Assembly: GCA_030544235.1 (NCBI GenBank)
Contig: CM060466.1
Location: 18,533,092 to 18,597,091, forward strand
Direction of reading: 5' to 3'
DNA length: 64,000 nucleotides
From: Lepturacanthus savala
Taxonomy: Eukaryota > Chordata > Actinopteri > Scombriformes > Trichiuridae
The notes beneath the pieces were generated by a model. The model was not told the origin of the DNA. It saw only the letters and a list, made by a program, of their open reading frames with translations, and ran no database searches. Both the position numbers and the translations under genes were made by a program. This document shows positions 25,182 to 37,300 of the stretch, piece by piece (positions within the stretch are counted from its first letter, which is position 1; every line of letters starts with the position of its first letter).

Positions 25182-27296
25182 CCGCCTTCATCAGAGTAAG
25201 AGATTATCTTCTGGGTGGTAAACATTAGTTGTGTGTTATTTTTAGTGTTTTTCTAGTTGTTATTGCATTGCTTGATTTTTGTGAGATCAGCTGATTGAAC
25301 TGCTTTCTCTATCTCACTCTCTCTCTTTCCCTCCATCGCTCTCATTCTCTATTTCACTCTCTTCTCTTGTTTACTAAATCATGCACCTACTTAAATAAAA
25401 ACTGGCCACAACTACACATACATGTGGGGGTGTGTAGTTGTAGTTTACGATTATTGACATCAGTATTAATTGTAAATGAATTACCATGTAAATCAACTTT
25501 TTGTGTTTAAAGAAGAACCCTCCTGGTGTTTGTCTGTATATTGTAACAAAGAGCTGGTTGACTGGGCCTGTGTACGACCTCAAAGTTCCCTTCTATTCCC
25601 TTTATTATTAACAGTATGACTCATGCATAGAGCTAGTTATAAGGAAACAGTTACAATGAGACTGACTATTACACTATCAGACTATTAGATATTAGTTTGG
25701 TTTACCAGGCAGTGCCCCATTTATTTTAATAATTTTGACTAATAAAATTCATTTAATTTTTTTCATAAAAAATTACCTTTGATAATTATTATTATTACAG
25801 CAGCTAAGAGGTTTCAAACTTGAACAGAAAACTGTCTGCACACAAATACACACACACACACTGAGTGCATGCCCCCATCCACACCTTTCTCCTGCGTAAT
25901 CTTCGTTTTTGATCAGAACTTACATTCCTTTCTGTGGTGAAAAGCACTTTTGGGCAAACCTGTCTGGTGCAAGGTTTTTTAAAATCCTGCCAACCAATGG
26001 GCAACAACCAGCAACCATCGCTATGGCGATCAGCCAGCCAATCAAAACTGGGCATGAGTTAAAGACTGGAATGCACTGAATTGAGGGAAGAGGATATTTT
26101 CGGAAAACTGCGTTTAGTGTTTTTAATTCAGGCTGGGTTCAGTTCCTGTGTTTATACAACTGAAAGCTCTTATTTGTGGATAGTCTGATATCAGAGGAGG
26201 CGGGGAGTGGAGAGATTGCTGATCCTCCCCATAGAACGCTGCTTGTTTATCTTATCAAACTGTTCTTACTTGTAGATTTCACACCCAGACCCTTACATCG
26301 AAAACATGGACTAATCTTCCTCTCAACCCTTGTCTCTGTGGGAATTTTTCAGAACTTTTGTCAGTGCACATGTACTCCCGGAAAGTTTAGAAAAGCCCCG
26401 ACCACACAGCCCAAACATTTGGTTTGGAGAGGCGGATGCCGATTCAAGTGATAAACAATCACAGAGAGAGAGAGAGAATGCCCAGGACACACACACCCTA
26501 GCTGTGTGTGTGTGTGGGCACTGATGACCTGTTGATCCACATTGAACTTGGTCTGATTTTATGAATGTCAGGCAGGGGGGGGGTGCATCTCATTTACATT
26601 TTTATTTTTCATTTTGCTCTTCACGTTTCAAAACAAAAAGCTTGGATTGAAAAGCATGTCAAAAGAAGATCTCATTTCCTGTAAATTACTGTGGTTAGTT
26701 TCCTCTTGAAACAGGAAACGTTTTGTGATGTGAGGGCATAAAATTATGGTGAAAATTGGCTAGGGCCAAAACAAAGTATAGAAAAAAAGAAAGAGTATTT
26801 TTAGTCTAACAAGCTTTATACAGTTGACACAACAACTTAACATTTCCCCAAGGATGCTTCCCCTGTACACACTGATCCAAAAAAAGCCTCTGTAGCACTG
26901 CTTTTAACAGAAACAGTAATACAAAACCTTTATCCAAATAAAATAAAAAATACAATTGATTCATGACATTGTGACGGAATTTTATATAAGGGTCAATGAA
27001 TCAAAATTTCCCCAGTATATATTTTAAATAGTTTTAAAAAGTTGCTGTTAGAGACACATCAAACGTGCCAGGAATGACATTCATTATTCAACCTTGTGCT
27101 TAACTATAGCAAAAGTGTACAAACAGAATATGTGCAGACAAGCATTTACACACAAGTCCGACACACTTCAACACACACAATCTCACACTTGGTGGTTTGT
27201 AGCTGTAAAAAAAAAGTTTGCCTTGTCAGCAAAACGGCTTCATAGGTGGAATGATAAATGATGCACTGCTTTACTAAGGGCAGTGAAGTTCTGTTC

Positions 27297-27322
27297 TGTG
27301 TGTGTGTGTGTGTGCGTGTGTA
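27297..27322. repeat. (GT)n microsatellite
   Basis: About thirteen TG units with one CG step. Confidence 0.92.
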
Positions 27323-27459
27323 TGCATGAGTATTGTAAGGATAATGAAAAGATAAGGCAAATACTAAATGTTTTTTTCCTTCTACGGGCCATTATCATAA
27401 TATAATAATAATATAATAATTAAATTATAGTCTATTCAGCGTACAAGTTTCGCACTTTT

Positions 27460-27460
<1 letters not shown>

Positions 27461-27502
<42 letters not shown>
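27461..27502. repeat. (GT)n microsatellite
   Basis: Twenty-one GT units. Confidence 0.95.
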
Positions 27503-27505
<3 letters not shown>

Positions 27506-28101
27506 TGCACATGCGATGATGCTCTATAAAAGGACAGCCCTCTCATCTAAGTGCCCCTTTTTACCCTTTCAGCACAAACGAAAACTCACAAACTTTTTTC
27601 CTCATGGGAAAGGAGGGCTTGAACTCCAAAGGGTCTCTGGGCTCAATCAGTACCACCCACCAGTCTGTTGACTTCACCTAACGAGCACCCGTGGGGGATA
27701 TCAAAGCAAAACAATGCACCTTGTAGCAGCTTTGGGCAGCAATTATTGAGGCCAACTTCCAGCCGTTCACAAGAGCTGTCTAATCACATTGTCTATAGTT
27801 AAGGTCCTGAACTTCCCTCTTACAGTCAAAAGACACAAACTACAAATTGCAGTTGTGTGCAACAAGACAACTAACTAATCACGTTACTACCTCTGAGATA
27901 TGGGACACTAGAGGGATTTCCTACCATTTGAAATAGAAATCTCACTTTCAATAAAGAGTATCAGAAGCCGACAGTGTCTGACAGCAATATTCTGCTGGTT
28001 ATTTTGACATATTTGTACATAGATACGTGTACATTTGGACACTTATTGTGACAAACCTGTAGATGTGATTAAAGTAGCAGCAGTAAGTTTGCAAAATAAT
28101 G

Positions 28102-28636
28102 AACAGGAATAAATCCAAAATGTACACAATTGGATGGTTGGCCTTTAACAGGAAATTTAAAGTTATAATTGGGGAAAATATATTGTATAGTAAATAGATA
28201 GCATAATCTTGGCTCAGGACTAATCTTAGTTCAACATTTTTGAAAATTCACCCATCATCTTGATTCCCATAGACACAGCAATAGGTGCTTTACCTTTTTT
28301 TTGTAGATACCAGATGTTTCCAGACCAGTGGAACAGAGCTGACAGCTGTTCAGCTAATACTATGAGGCTAATGGCATTTTTAGTTTTCCCTTATCAAATA
28401 CAGTTCTGTCTCATTAGGTTCTGTTATTATCTCATAGCGTAGTGGAGTAAGTTTTGATAATATTTTGCTGTAAATATATTTGATCTTTAATGGTATAATA
28501 CAAATATATTCATACAGTAGCTAACTAGTTGGTGAGTTAGGAGCTAAATGTTGAATATTTCCAAAATTCCCAAGCTTAAGTTCCAATGGAAAATTTCTGG
28601 AAATTTAGCAAACATTTTCCATCCCTTTGAAACCCT
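28102..28636. repeat. Dispersed repeat B, copy 1
   Basis: Blocks aacaggaataaatccaaaat, acacaattggatggtt, ttggggaaaatatatt, gctgtaaatatatttgatc, taaatgttgaatatttccaa and the end tttgaaaccct recur in the same order at 31114-31662. The end resembles tttgcaaccct termini of fish DNA transposons, but no target duplication is clear. Non-coding. Confidence 0.7.
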
Positions 28637-30907
28637 AAACAGCTGTGACTTCTATTTGCTCTTGTTCCTAAATGCCACTGACTCCGCCCCTCCTATGTAT
28701 TTCTGTCAGTTTTCATTTTCCTTCAGTTGTCCGTCTGGGTTTTCGCTATATTTGCAGGTTTTCTCTGGACAAATATTTACATGTATGATCAGGGAGCAGA
28801 GGGCATGGCTGATAGCAATGCTACATTAAGTTGTAGTCAGTCTGTAATAGTTCAGCAATTGAGGAGAAAGATGTCCAGCAAAGCCATTCGGGCAATCATG
28901 CAATATTAAGCTGGAGCAAGAAAAATCTTTCGTGAGTTATTTTTCCTGCCAGTTCTGCCCCATGACATCACAACCAAAAGTTAGTGATTGGTTATGGTGG
29001 TTCCAGAGTGCCTGTGGGCAGATTCAGTTGTTTTAAATTCAAGTGAGTTAACATTCTGCCAATGGAGAGTGGACAAATGAAATGTAGCATGAGTCTGGTA
29101 GGACCAGGCTAACCGACTTCCAGCTGGCTCCAAGAAACCCCTGGTACCAACTGACTGCTGTTCAAAAATCCTCCGCTTCACAATAGAAATAATAGAAATA
29201 CTTTATATATGTATTATATCACATGTAGACACAATTAAAATCTATAGTCAAGTCAATTTTTTTGTATATCCCAAAAACCCAGACAGAAATCCACCTCAAT
29301 GGTCTTTACATTTTGCAGCAACACAACATCCCCTGACCTTAGTCCCTCACATCGTACAAGAAAATACTCCTAAAAAAGATTTTACCGGGCAGGAAAAATG
29401 AGGAAGAAACCTCAAAAAAAAATCTTTAGGCATGAGTGAAATTTATTTTAAAAATTCTTGGTAAAGAACAAAGATTTCTCAGTGTATTGGAGGAGGGGGA
29501 TAAAAGAAGAGATGAGTCTTTAGGGTAAGATGTGTGGGAGATGGAGTGGAGTGACGGGGAAAAAGGAGATGATGGATTAATGGGATAAATGTGGCGAATT
29601 GAGAGACTTGAAGAGAGGATGTGTCAGTGCCAGATGAGGAGGCGCTGTGCTTCACTGATACACCAAAAGCCACCGGCTTCCACCTCCTCTCCTCCTTTCT
29701 CTTCACTTCTACTCTCCCTTCTGTTAACATCGGCACCTCTAAATCCATCAGTTTCTCCTTTCTTCCCATTCAGGTACAAGTGTGTTCCTAGCAACAGAGG
29801 AACTGAGTATATGCTTCATTTATATTTTAAAAAGGCAGTATCCTTTCAGTGCAGAGATGGAGCCCTTATACAACAAAACATATCTCTATATGGTTGCACA
29901 TTTCTCACGGGATGAAAACAAAGGAAAGCATGGGGATTCTTCCCGCAATATGACCTGAAAATAGCACCAGCGTGTCCTTTATGGAATATCTAGTGCTATA
30001 CTAGGGCCTATGTTCTTTCTTTCTCTTTTTTTTCTTCCTATTTATTTTTTCACAAATCTTTCAGGTAAAGGTCGATCACAACACTTGTATCAAATCTCCA
30101 TATGATAAGATTTGTCATACATAAATTATTTTACATCTCTCAACTGACTGGATGTCTTGAGAGCCTCCTATCATATCTACTGATTTTTTTGTTAAGACTG
30201 AAATACAGGTGTGGATTGTTGATTGTTTTTATTAACTTTTGCAATTACCGGCATGGACAGTCTGTCAAAAATGTGTAATTTGAAGCAGATGTGGATTCAG
30301 ATAGTGAATGCTGAATTATTTACATAACACAAGCTTAGAGAATTGTGCTGCCTTATGCGCACTGAGCATTTTCACATTGCAAAATTAAATGAAAATGAGC
30401 ATATAATGTCTTTGTCAGGTCATGTTTACTTTCTCTTATATCAGATGCTTCCTGATTTGAACTCGGGCAGAGCAGGGGCAAACTGTGAAGAAAATACAAA
30501 CATTATTGTAGCTGTTTCAGCTGATGGGAAACAGGTTCTTAATTACACATCCAGCAGATAAGGAGTGACTGTCTGTCTGCTGCTTGGTGCTGGTCACGTA
30601 GCATACAGTGGGTTATTACAGCTTTTACACTGAAAGCAGCAGCTTCTGTTGCCGAACGTGTTGCTGTGAGAGCGGTGAGTGGACCGAAACAGTAAAGTTA
30701 GAGGCCGGAAAGTGAAAACAATCAGCTAAAAAGATGCTAAAAGGTTTTGTAGAGCTGTGGGGAACTGCAGGGGTTGGTGATAATGTGTTTGTCACCACAA
30801 GCAGCCCTTTCTACATCAGTAGAAATATATTATGGTCATAATGTTTCAGTTTATAGTGTTTTATTGTGGTTTTGTGAACTAGTTTTGCAATTACTATTCC
30901 TCAAAGT
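28637..30907. other. Non-coding, no gene seen
   Basis: Unique sequence between the two copies of repeat B. Short reading frames around 29480-29915 are pyrimidine-rich and not convincing. Confidence 0.55.
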
Positions 30908-30920
30908 GAGGTAGCAAATA

Positions 30921-30962
30921 GTCATTTTCTATACCTGCTTATTCCTCATTAGAGCTGCAGGG
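30921..30962 (-). mobile_element. 42-bp LINE 3'-end insertion with 13-bp target duplication
   Basis: GAGGTAGCAAATA occurs at 30908-30920 and again at 30963-30975. Between them lie 42 bases starting gtcattttctatacctgctt, the same 3' end as at 12744 and 63238. It is an extremely 5'-truncated copy of that retrotransposon. Confidence 0.85.
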
Positions 30963-31113
30963 GAGGTAGCAAATATTGCAAAAAAAAACTCCAAAACAAA
31001 ACATATATTTGGTATAAAAAATCAGGTATAGAATTGACAGCTGCATAATAATGATAGCTTAACAGGAATAGATGGGATTTAACAGGAATAATGGGAATTA
31101 ACAGGAATAAATA

Positions 31114-31662
31114 AACAGGAACAAATCCAAAATTGACACAATTGATGGTTGTCCCTTAACAGGAAACCAAAATATAGTTGGGGAAAATATATTATGGACA
31201 TATCTTGGCAAAAAACAACCAGATTTAAAGATAGCGGAGCAGAGCTGAGAGCTGCTCAGCTACAGCTACGCGGCTAATGGTATTTTTCGGTTTCCCTCAT
31301 CAAACTCAGCAGATACACAATCCAGCAACTCCCAAACGCTGTGGTGGATGAGTTGAAACCTGAACATTCACCACACTATGAGATAATAACTGTAACATTA
31401 CAACCCATGAAGCAAATACAGTTCCATCTCATAATGTTATTACCTCATAGTGTGGTGAAATAAATTTTGATAATATTATGCTGTAAATATATTTGATCAA
31501 TAATGGTATTAATGTTTAACTTGCAAATCTTAAATAAAAAATGTATTCATAGAGTAGCTAGCTAACTGGTAAGTTAAATGTTGAATATTTCCAAAAATCA
31601 TAATCTTCCCCTGGAAAGTTTCTGGAAATTAACTGGAAATATTCCCGCCTTTTTGCAACCCT
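31114..31662. repeat. Dispersed repeat B, copy 2 with an inverted duplication
   Basis: This is a direct copy of the 28102 repeat about 3 kb away, ending ttttgcaaccct. Compared with copy 1 it carries extra DNA at about 31312-31410. That extra DNA and the following sequence contain a 22-base inverted pair with one mismatch (31369-31390 and 31436-31457). Three aacaggaat-like repeats precede it at 31061-31110. Confidence 0.7.
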
Positions 31663-32130
31663 AGTGCTCACAATTTTCGTGAAGCGGGTAATATAAACCT
31701 TTTTAGACCCACATTTATCTTGTTAATGCTGCACATTCATGTGAACTGTTGTATTCTTACAGAGTACTCTCTCTCTCTCTCCCTCCTTCTCCCTTCATGT
31801 CCACTCATCTCCCCTCCTCTCAGCTCCTACTCATGCCTCATTCATTCCTCTCCTCCCTCCACTGGACCACATCTCTCCATACTTCCTCCCCGACCACCTC
31901 CGTTCTCCTCCCCCCATCTTCAGCCTCAGCCTCGCTCCCCCTCCCCTGCCGTCTTTTCTACTCATCTCCCCTTTTACGATTTTCGCTTCATATCCAGTAC
32001 TTGAGACCCTCCGGGCTGCTGTTACAGCATGTACTTCAGATTCATGCAATGCATTGCTGGGAGGTCACAGGCAGCGTTAGCTCTTTTTTTCCCTTACCTC
32101 AGTGTCTTGTCTTTTTTTTTTACCCCCCCC

Positions 32131-32156
32131 CACACACACACACACACACACACACA
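32131..32156. repeat. (CA)n microsatellite
   Basis: Thirteen CA units directly after T9 and C8 runs. Confidence 0.93.
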
Positions 32157-32715
32157 TTGTATGCTTAATGTGTTCCGATGTCCAACATTTTTTGAAGATG
32201 GATTAGAGTACTAGAATAAATCTTGCTGCGTAAGCACTGACTGTCCCCTTGACCATGTAGCCTGTTTCTGCCGAAAAAAGGAAATCCTCCAGATAGCGTT
32301 CACTTTCAGAAGCTTTGATGCCACTTTTGTGCTCTACTTCAATCTGTACTGCAACGTAGAGACAATGTAGGTAAAATGCACGGATTAAATCTGGAAAATG
32401 TCACCACAATTTTCATGTTCACATACACGCCTGCAGATAATTCTGACATATTGCACACATGGTGACATATTGCACATCCCTCATGCATATTGCACATCTC
32501 TCATGGCCAGCATCTACAGAACGTTAGTGTTGAAGAGCTTAATGGACATAGTCATGAATAAATTAACTATTCAGTCTGCACTTGGGAAAACTGAATCTTC
32601 TGTCAGAAAGTGAAAGCTGGAACTCAGGGTGAAGAGTGGAGGTTGTATCTGATGACACATTGCTCATCAATGGAATGGATGTTTTTTGACCCCCATAGTT
32701 CTCAAATTGGTGTGC

Positions 32716-32744
32716 ACCGTATGCGTCCTACCGACGCATACGGT
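32716..32744. repeat. Perfect 12-bp hairpin
   Basis: ACCGTATGCGTC (32716-32727), loop CTACC, and GACGCATACGGT (32733-32744). Confidence 0.93.
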
Positions 32745-32971
32745 TGATTATTCCCTAATGACACTTTGGTTATCCCTTTATTTTACCACTACAACAACAT
32801 CATTGATACCTGTTTAGCTACTGACATTCTCAATAGCCATAACTTAATGCTTTATGCTTCGTGTTAAATGCCAAATAATGCGTTATCATGCTAATATGCT
32901 AATGTAGGACAATGAACATGGTAAATTGTATTTGCTTATATTTTCAGTGTTTCCCACCATGTAGCATTGTA

Positions 32972-33002
<31 letters not shown>

Positions 33003-33029
33003 GTGTGTTGGGGGGGGGGGGGGGGGGGG
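32972..33029. repeat. (GT)n followed by a G20 run
   Basis: About 38 bases of GT are joined directly to twenty consecutive G (33010-33029). Confidence 0.95.
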
Positions 33030-33839
33030 TTCCTCCATTGACATGTATGCATGTGAGTGACAGAATCACAATGGAAAGAAAAAAAAAGAGTTGGAATTTG
33101 TGGTGCTCAGTTTTCATTCTGTGGTGCTGCGCCACAGATTGGTCTAAGTGTGGAAAACACTGTGCTTAGCAAAACCATGTTAGCATTTAATTTACACTTG
33201 TACCCTTCCCACTGTTCCACTTGATATTCAGTGTGAATTATTTAGCTCACTGAGCAGAGGCGAACCATAGCATTATTATGTTTACTGGAAGTCATATTTC
33301 AGTCTTGATTGGATTTTTTTTTAAAACAATGTGAAAACAAACTTGCAATTCTTTACTTTAGGCTGAACCTTTCTCCGTCAACAGAGTCATCCATCTGTGA
33401 AGGTCATGTCAAACGATCCACGATCAAATCAAGCTAACTCTATTATCCACAATGATGAACAATAGCCACGAGGGTCTGTATGTCTAAAAAAATCAGTAAC
33501 AATTTACAGCCTGCTTTTCATTCCAACAAGTTTGTTTTGCCACACTTCATCTCCTTTCCTGTAACCAGAGGAGAAAACATTAGCCTGAGTAGAGAAACAG
33601 TAAATAGCATTTTAATTAATTTGCTAGCACTCAAGGCTATCAGCTTCCTCTCGTTAGTCAGACTGTTGCTTTTAACAAATCCAAATGATGCTGATTGATG
33701 TGTTTTTTGTACAAAAACATGTTCTTTTTGGAGGCTTACTCTTGACTTAATTGTGTTTCGCCCACATAGGTAACTAGCGCAGATGGGAATTAAGTGATTA
33801 TTTCAAAAGGGAAATTGTTTTTTTAGATATTATTAGTCA

Positions 33840-33874
33840 GACATGTTTTCTCATTTCTCTCCTTCCTCGTCAGG
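33840..33874 (+). promoter_or_regulatory. 3' splice acceptor before the mgat3 start codon
   Basis: A long pyrimidine tract (about 33849-33871) ends in cag at 33871-33873, and only one G separates it from the ATG at 33875. This is a textbook acceptor and has no role unless an upstream non-coding exon is spliced here. It implies that the mgat3 promoter and 5' UTR exon(s) lie upstream, in this window or beyond. I could not identify that exon. Confidence 0.75.
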
Positions 33875-34303
33875 ATGAAAATGCGGCGGCACAGGGTGTT
33901 CTTGCTGTGCACGGTGGGCCTGTGCGTCATCTCCTTCCTCCACTACTACAAGGCCCTCCACTACGTCTCCCTGCTGCGCGAGCTCTCCGCCCCGTACCCC
34001 AACATCAAGTCCTTCATCATGGTCACCGGCTTCTTCTGGAGGGAGAAGGGTTCGTCCGCGACTCCGCTCAGCCCCGCCTCCCCTGAAGAGGCTCCTCCCC
34101 TACCCGTCCTCCGCCCATCGGACACTAAAGCCAGAGGCGCAGCTGTGGGCGGAGGGATGGGTTTGGGGATCGGGGGCGTCATGGTTGGCGGCGCCGGGGT
34201 CATTGGCAGTGCAGGACTAGAGATGAGGCTCAGGGAGGAGCCAGCGCCTCCTCACCCTTGGGAGAAACCAGAGGAGAACCAGAGGGGAGACGCTCCAAAT
34301 GAG
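33875..34303 (+). CDS. mgat3: mgat3 coding exon 1 (tail, membrane anchor, stem start)
   Basis: This exon encodes residues 1-143. The start MKMRRHRVFLLC closely resembles the MKMRRYKLFLMFC start of the mammalian enzyme, which fixes the ATG. A hydrophobic run at about 8-24 is the type II signal anchor, with positive residues on the cytosolic side. It is followed by the HYYKALHYVSLLREL segment that matches the mammalian post-anchor region. The second half is poor in conserved sequence: a Pro/Ser/Ala stretch and a Gly/Val/Met-rich stretch around residues 88-112. The upstream side is an acceptor (pyrimidine-rich run ending cgtcag at 33873), leaving a single G before the ATG. The donor is gag|gtaaga at 34303/34304, phase 0. 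The exon is much richer in GC than its surroundings. Confidence 0.93.
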
Positions 34304-37300
34304 GTAAGACATTAGACATTTAGTTAGACATTTAGTATCACCCTATATAATAATGAGGTCTCAATGAGGAGACAAAGCTTCTGCTGAAATGGACCTTTTT
34401 TCACTGTAAGGTTCTGTATCATTGTCCTGATGGCATGATTTTGAAAAAGCAATGTAGGGGGTATACTGAGATATATTAAGTTCTAATCGTGTAACGGCCT
34501 TATTGTTCGTGTCGAGTGAGTCGAGTGTTGGTTGTGCCGATGACCAGTTCCTTGTTTAGCTCCAGATAGTTTTGCATGCATCGCTGTGTGAAATGGGAAA
34601 TTGTATTCTAATAGATATATAAATGGCAGTATCAACAGAATATTTAAAATATGTGATGTTGGGTGAAGGACTAATATATTATTATTGTAAATTGAATAGA
34701 GGAAAGGACCTCAGACACAACCCTGAGGGATTCCTTTAACAGGTAACAATTGATGAAAATAAGTACCTACTTTAACTGCTTGTGATCTGGTGCTCAATAA
34801 GTTGTGAATCCAGTGAATAAGGAGTGGAGGGATATTGAGGTGATTCAGTTTCTTGATCATATGATGGCGCTGGATGGTGTTAAACAATGAACTAAAATCA
34901 ACAAAAAAATAGTGACAGAATTGTGTGGAGTGGAGGAGGCATGCAACATCATCCTTTGTTCCCCTCTTTGCCCTGGAGGCAAACTGGAATGGGTCCAGCT
35001 GTGACCTAACAACTGGCAAAATGATGTTCAAAATCAGTCTTTCCAGACACTTCATCATTATGGATAACAGGTGGTGGGTTCTGAGGGGCAGGGTTTTTTG
35101 GATACATAGATAATAGTGAATGTTTTCCAGTGGGTAGGTACATATGCTGTCCTACAGGACTCCCAGAAGATAAATTGAAGGATGGGGGAGAGCTCCATTG
35201 GCACAGAACTTGATCTTTGATCATTGATTGATAGACCGAGATGCCATTTGGGCCTGGCACCTTGCCAGGCTTACACCTGGCCAGCAGCTGACTGACATCC
35301 TCCTTAGTGAAGGGGGGATGAGATGGCTCCTGAAAGGGGAAGGCTTCCAACAGTCCCTCACAGGCTACAGAATAGTCATGGCTGTCAAACCATTTGTAAA
35401 AAGTATTGAAATTATTTACAAGAGTGGTAGGATCCTGATCTTTTGTTCTGTGTCACCATTTAGGTATTTTACTTACTTAGTGAGCAGAAAAATAGAATCA
35501 CATGTACAATGTAATTCAGTGCAAAAGCCTACCACTGACACTGCCTTTCTCAAAATGTTTATTGTTTGTTGACACACATGTTGATTTAATTCTAATCTAG
35601 ATTTTAGCATCTGACATTACTGGTTTTAACCCTCTAGGTGCAACTGTCGATTTAAATCAACAAGATGCGACACTGAATGGCATTTTTGTCAAATAGTAGG
35701 GGCGTGTCGAGACACTCAGCTCACGAGACGAGACACGAGATTGGGTTCACGAGATCGAGACAAGACGAGATTTTAAGAAAACTACAATTACAAATTATGT
35801 GAATGCCTGGACAACGGACTTTTATTTAACTGAGTTGCACATGGATTTTATAACTCTGTAAGCGTTAACTTTTAATGAACTTCTTCCTTTTAATGAACTT
35901 CTTCCTGTACAAATTGAAACTAAAATAAAATGTTATAAAAGTTCAAATATATAGAAAAAAAGTATACATTTCTCCTTTTTTCAAGTGCAAACAATATGTG
36001 CTAAACAAAAAGTTCTTCTCTGTCAGCAGGCGCAGTTGTTGATTTGAATACTGCGCTGTGGTAGTGCTGTAAATGTCTCTGCATTGTGCTCGTATTCGCC
36101 GCGCTGTACGGCATTGTTTGCATACAGTGTCTGCATATTGTCCGTGTCTTATCAGTCACTCTCTTACCATTTATCATTTCTGCCGGGAAACCAAAATGCT
36201 GCCAAACAAACGATTTAAAAGCAGCGGGGGCGTTGTCAATATTAATACCTGTGTTTTCCGTCATTCTGGCTGCTTGCTGGATAAATCTCGCGAGACAGAA
36301 TTTTAACGCGACGAGCAATCTCGTCAAATCACATCTCGCGAGATCTCGTCACACGAGATCTCGTCACACCCCTATCAAATAGGGTGTCAAACATAGATGT
36401 ACATAATAAATACTAGATGTCTCATCCACACTGATGGCCAGTGGAGTTGAATGTTCGCTCTGGTGGCCATCTTGCCACAGGCAGCTCACTCACCCTTAAC
36501 AATGTATTTGGTGTTTGGCTGTGGCAAGATGGCAGCCAAGTGAGGACAATAGAGCCTGTCCTGTAAGACATCTAGCCTTTCTTATGTAAATATTGGTGTC
36601 AAATGTTATTCAAACTGCACTCCACTAGATGGCAGACATGTCGAACTATATCCCTGACTATGAATTTTGTCATGCTTTGATAAAAAATTGTCCCACAAGA
36701 GCTTGCTGAATCAATGTATTGTGAAGAGGGAGCTAGTGTGTGTGTGAGGCATTTTATCACAGCATCAGCGATTATATGCATCATAATATCGTCTAATGTC
36801 AACAAAGAAGTTGACCTGCAGTGAAGTGTTGGATCTTCTATTCTTAACTGCCTTCAGAAGATGACTGTGGTGACCATGCTTCAGACGTGTCCCTGCACTG
36901 CAATGGTGCAGCTGGGTGAAAGTTTAGTCTTACACTATGCACAAACTTAGATCCTTTGGCCAATGTCAGTGGTGGGAACAGTGTTTCGAGGGGTCGGGGT
37001 GTTCATTGGGAAACTAGCGGGTGTAGTGGTGTGGGGATCAGGGCTGGAAGTAACTTCCCGGTCCAGTCTTTTTAAGACTTCTTTGTCTTGCGATTATGTG
37101 CGTCTCCGCAAGGCTGTAATGTGGTGGAGCCTTTGTCTAATTTATCTATCTAATTTAATCTTATCTACTACTGGGTATGCAAGATGAGGGCAAAGTCTTC
37201 ATAGGAGAGGTAGGATGAAGAGTTGCAATGGGAATAGGAGTCATGCTGATTTTTGCCACTGGATAGGCAGTGTGGCGCAGGCCAAAGTTAAAATCTCTCG

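Larger units (their letters stand above)
25182..28101. other. Non-coding, no gene seen
   Basis: Two GT microsatellites (listed) and otherwise AT-rich unique sequence. Confidence 0.55.
31663..33839 (+). other. mgat3: Probable 5' intron of mgat3
   Basis: This lies just upstream of the acceptor at 33873. It holds a CT-rich block (31760-31990), the CA and GT/G20 tracts and the 12-bp hairpin. No 5' UTR exon could be recognised. Confidence 0.5.

Noticed and set aside
29479..29915. Overlapping frames of about 100 codons on both strands
   Set aside because: They follow a CT-rich tract with Ser/Pro/Leu bias and have no conserved motif.
35006..35350. A retroviral or viral polymerase
   Set aside because: Motif order and wording (GPNGIS, FVDFSSLFNTI, PQGCV) are those of non-LTR retrotransposons; no integrase, protease or LTR is seen.
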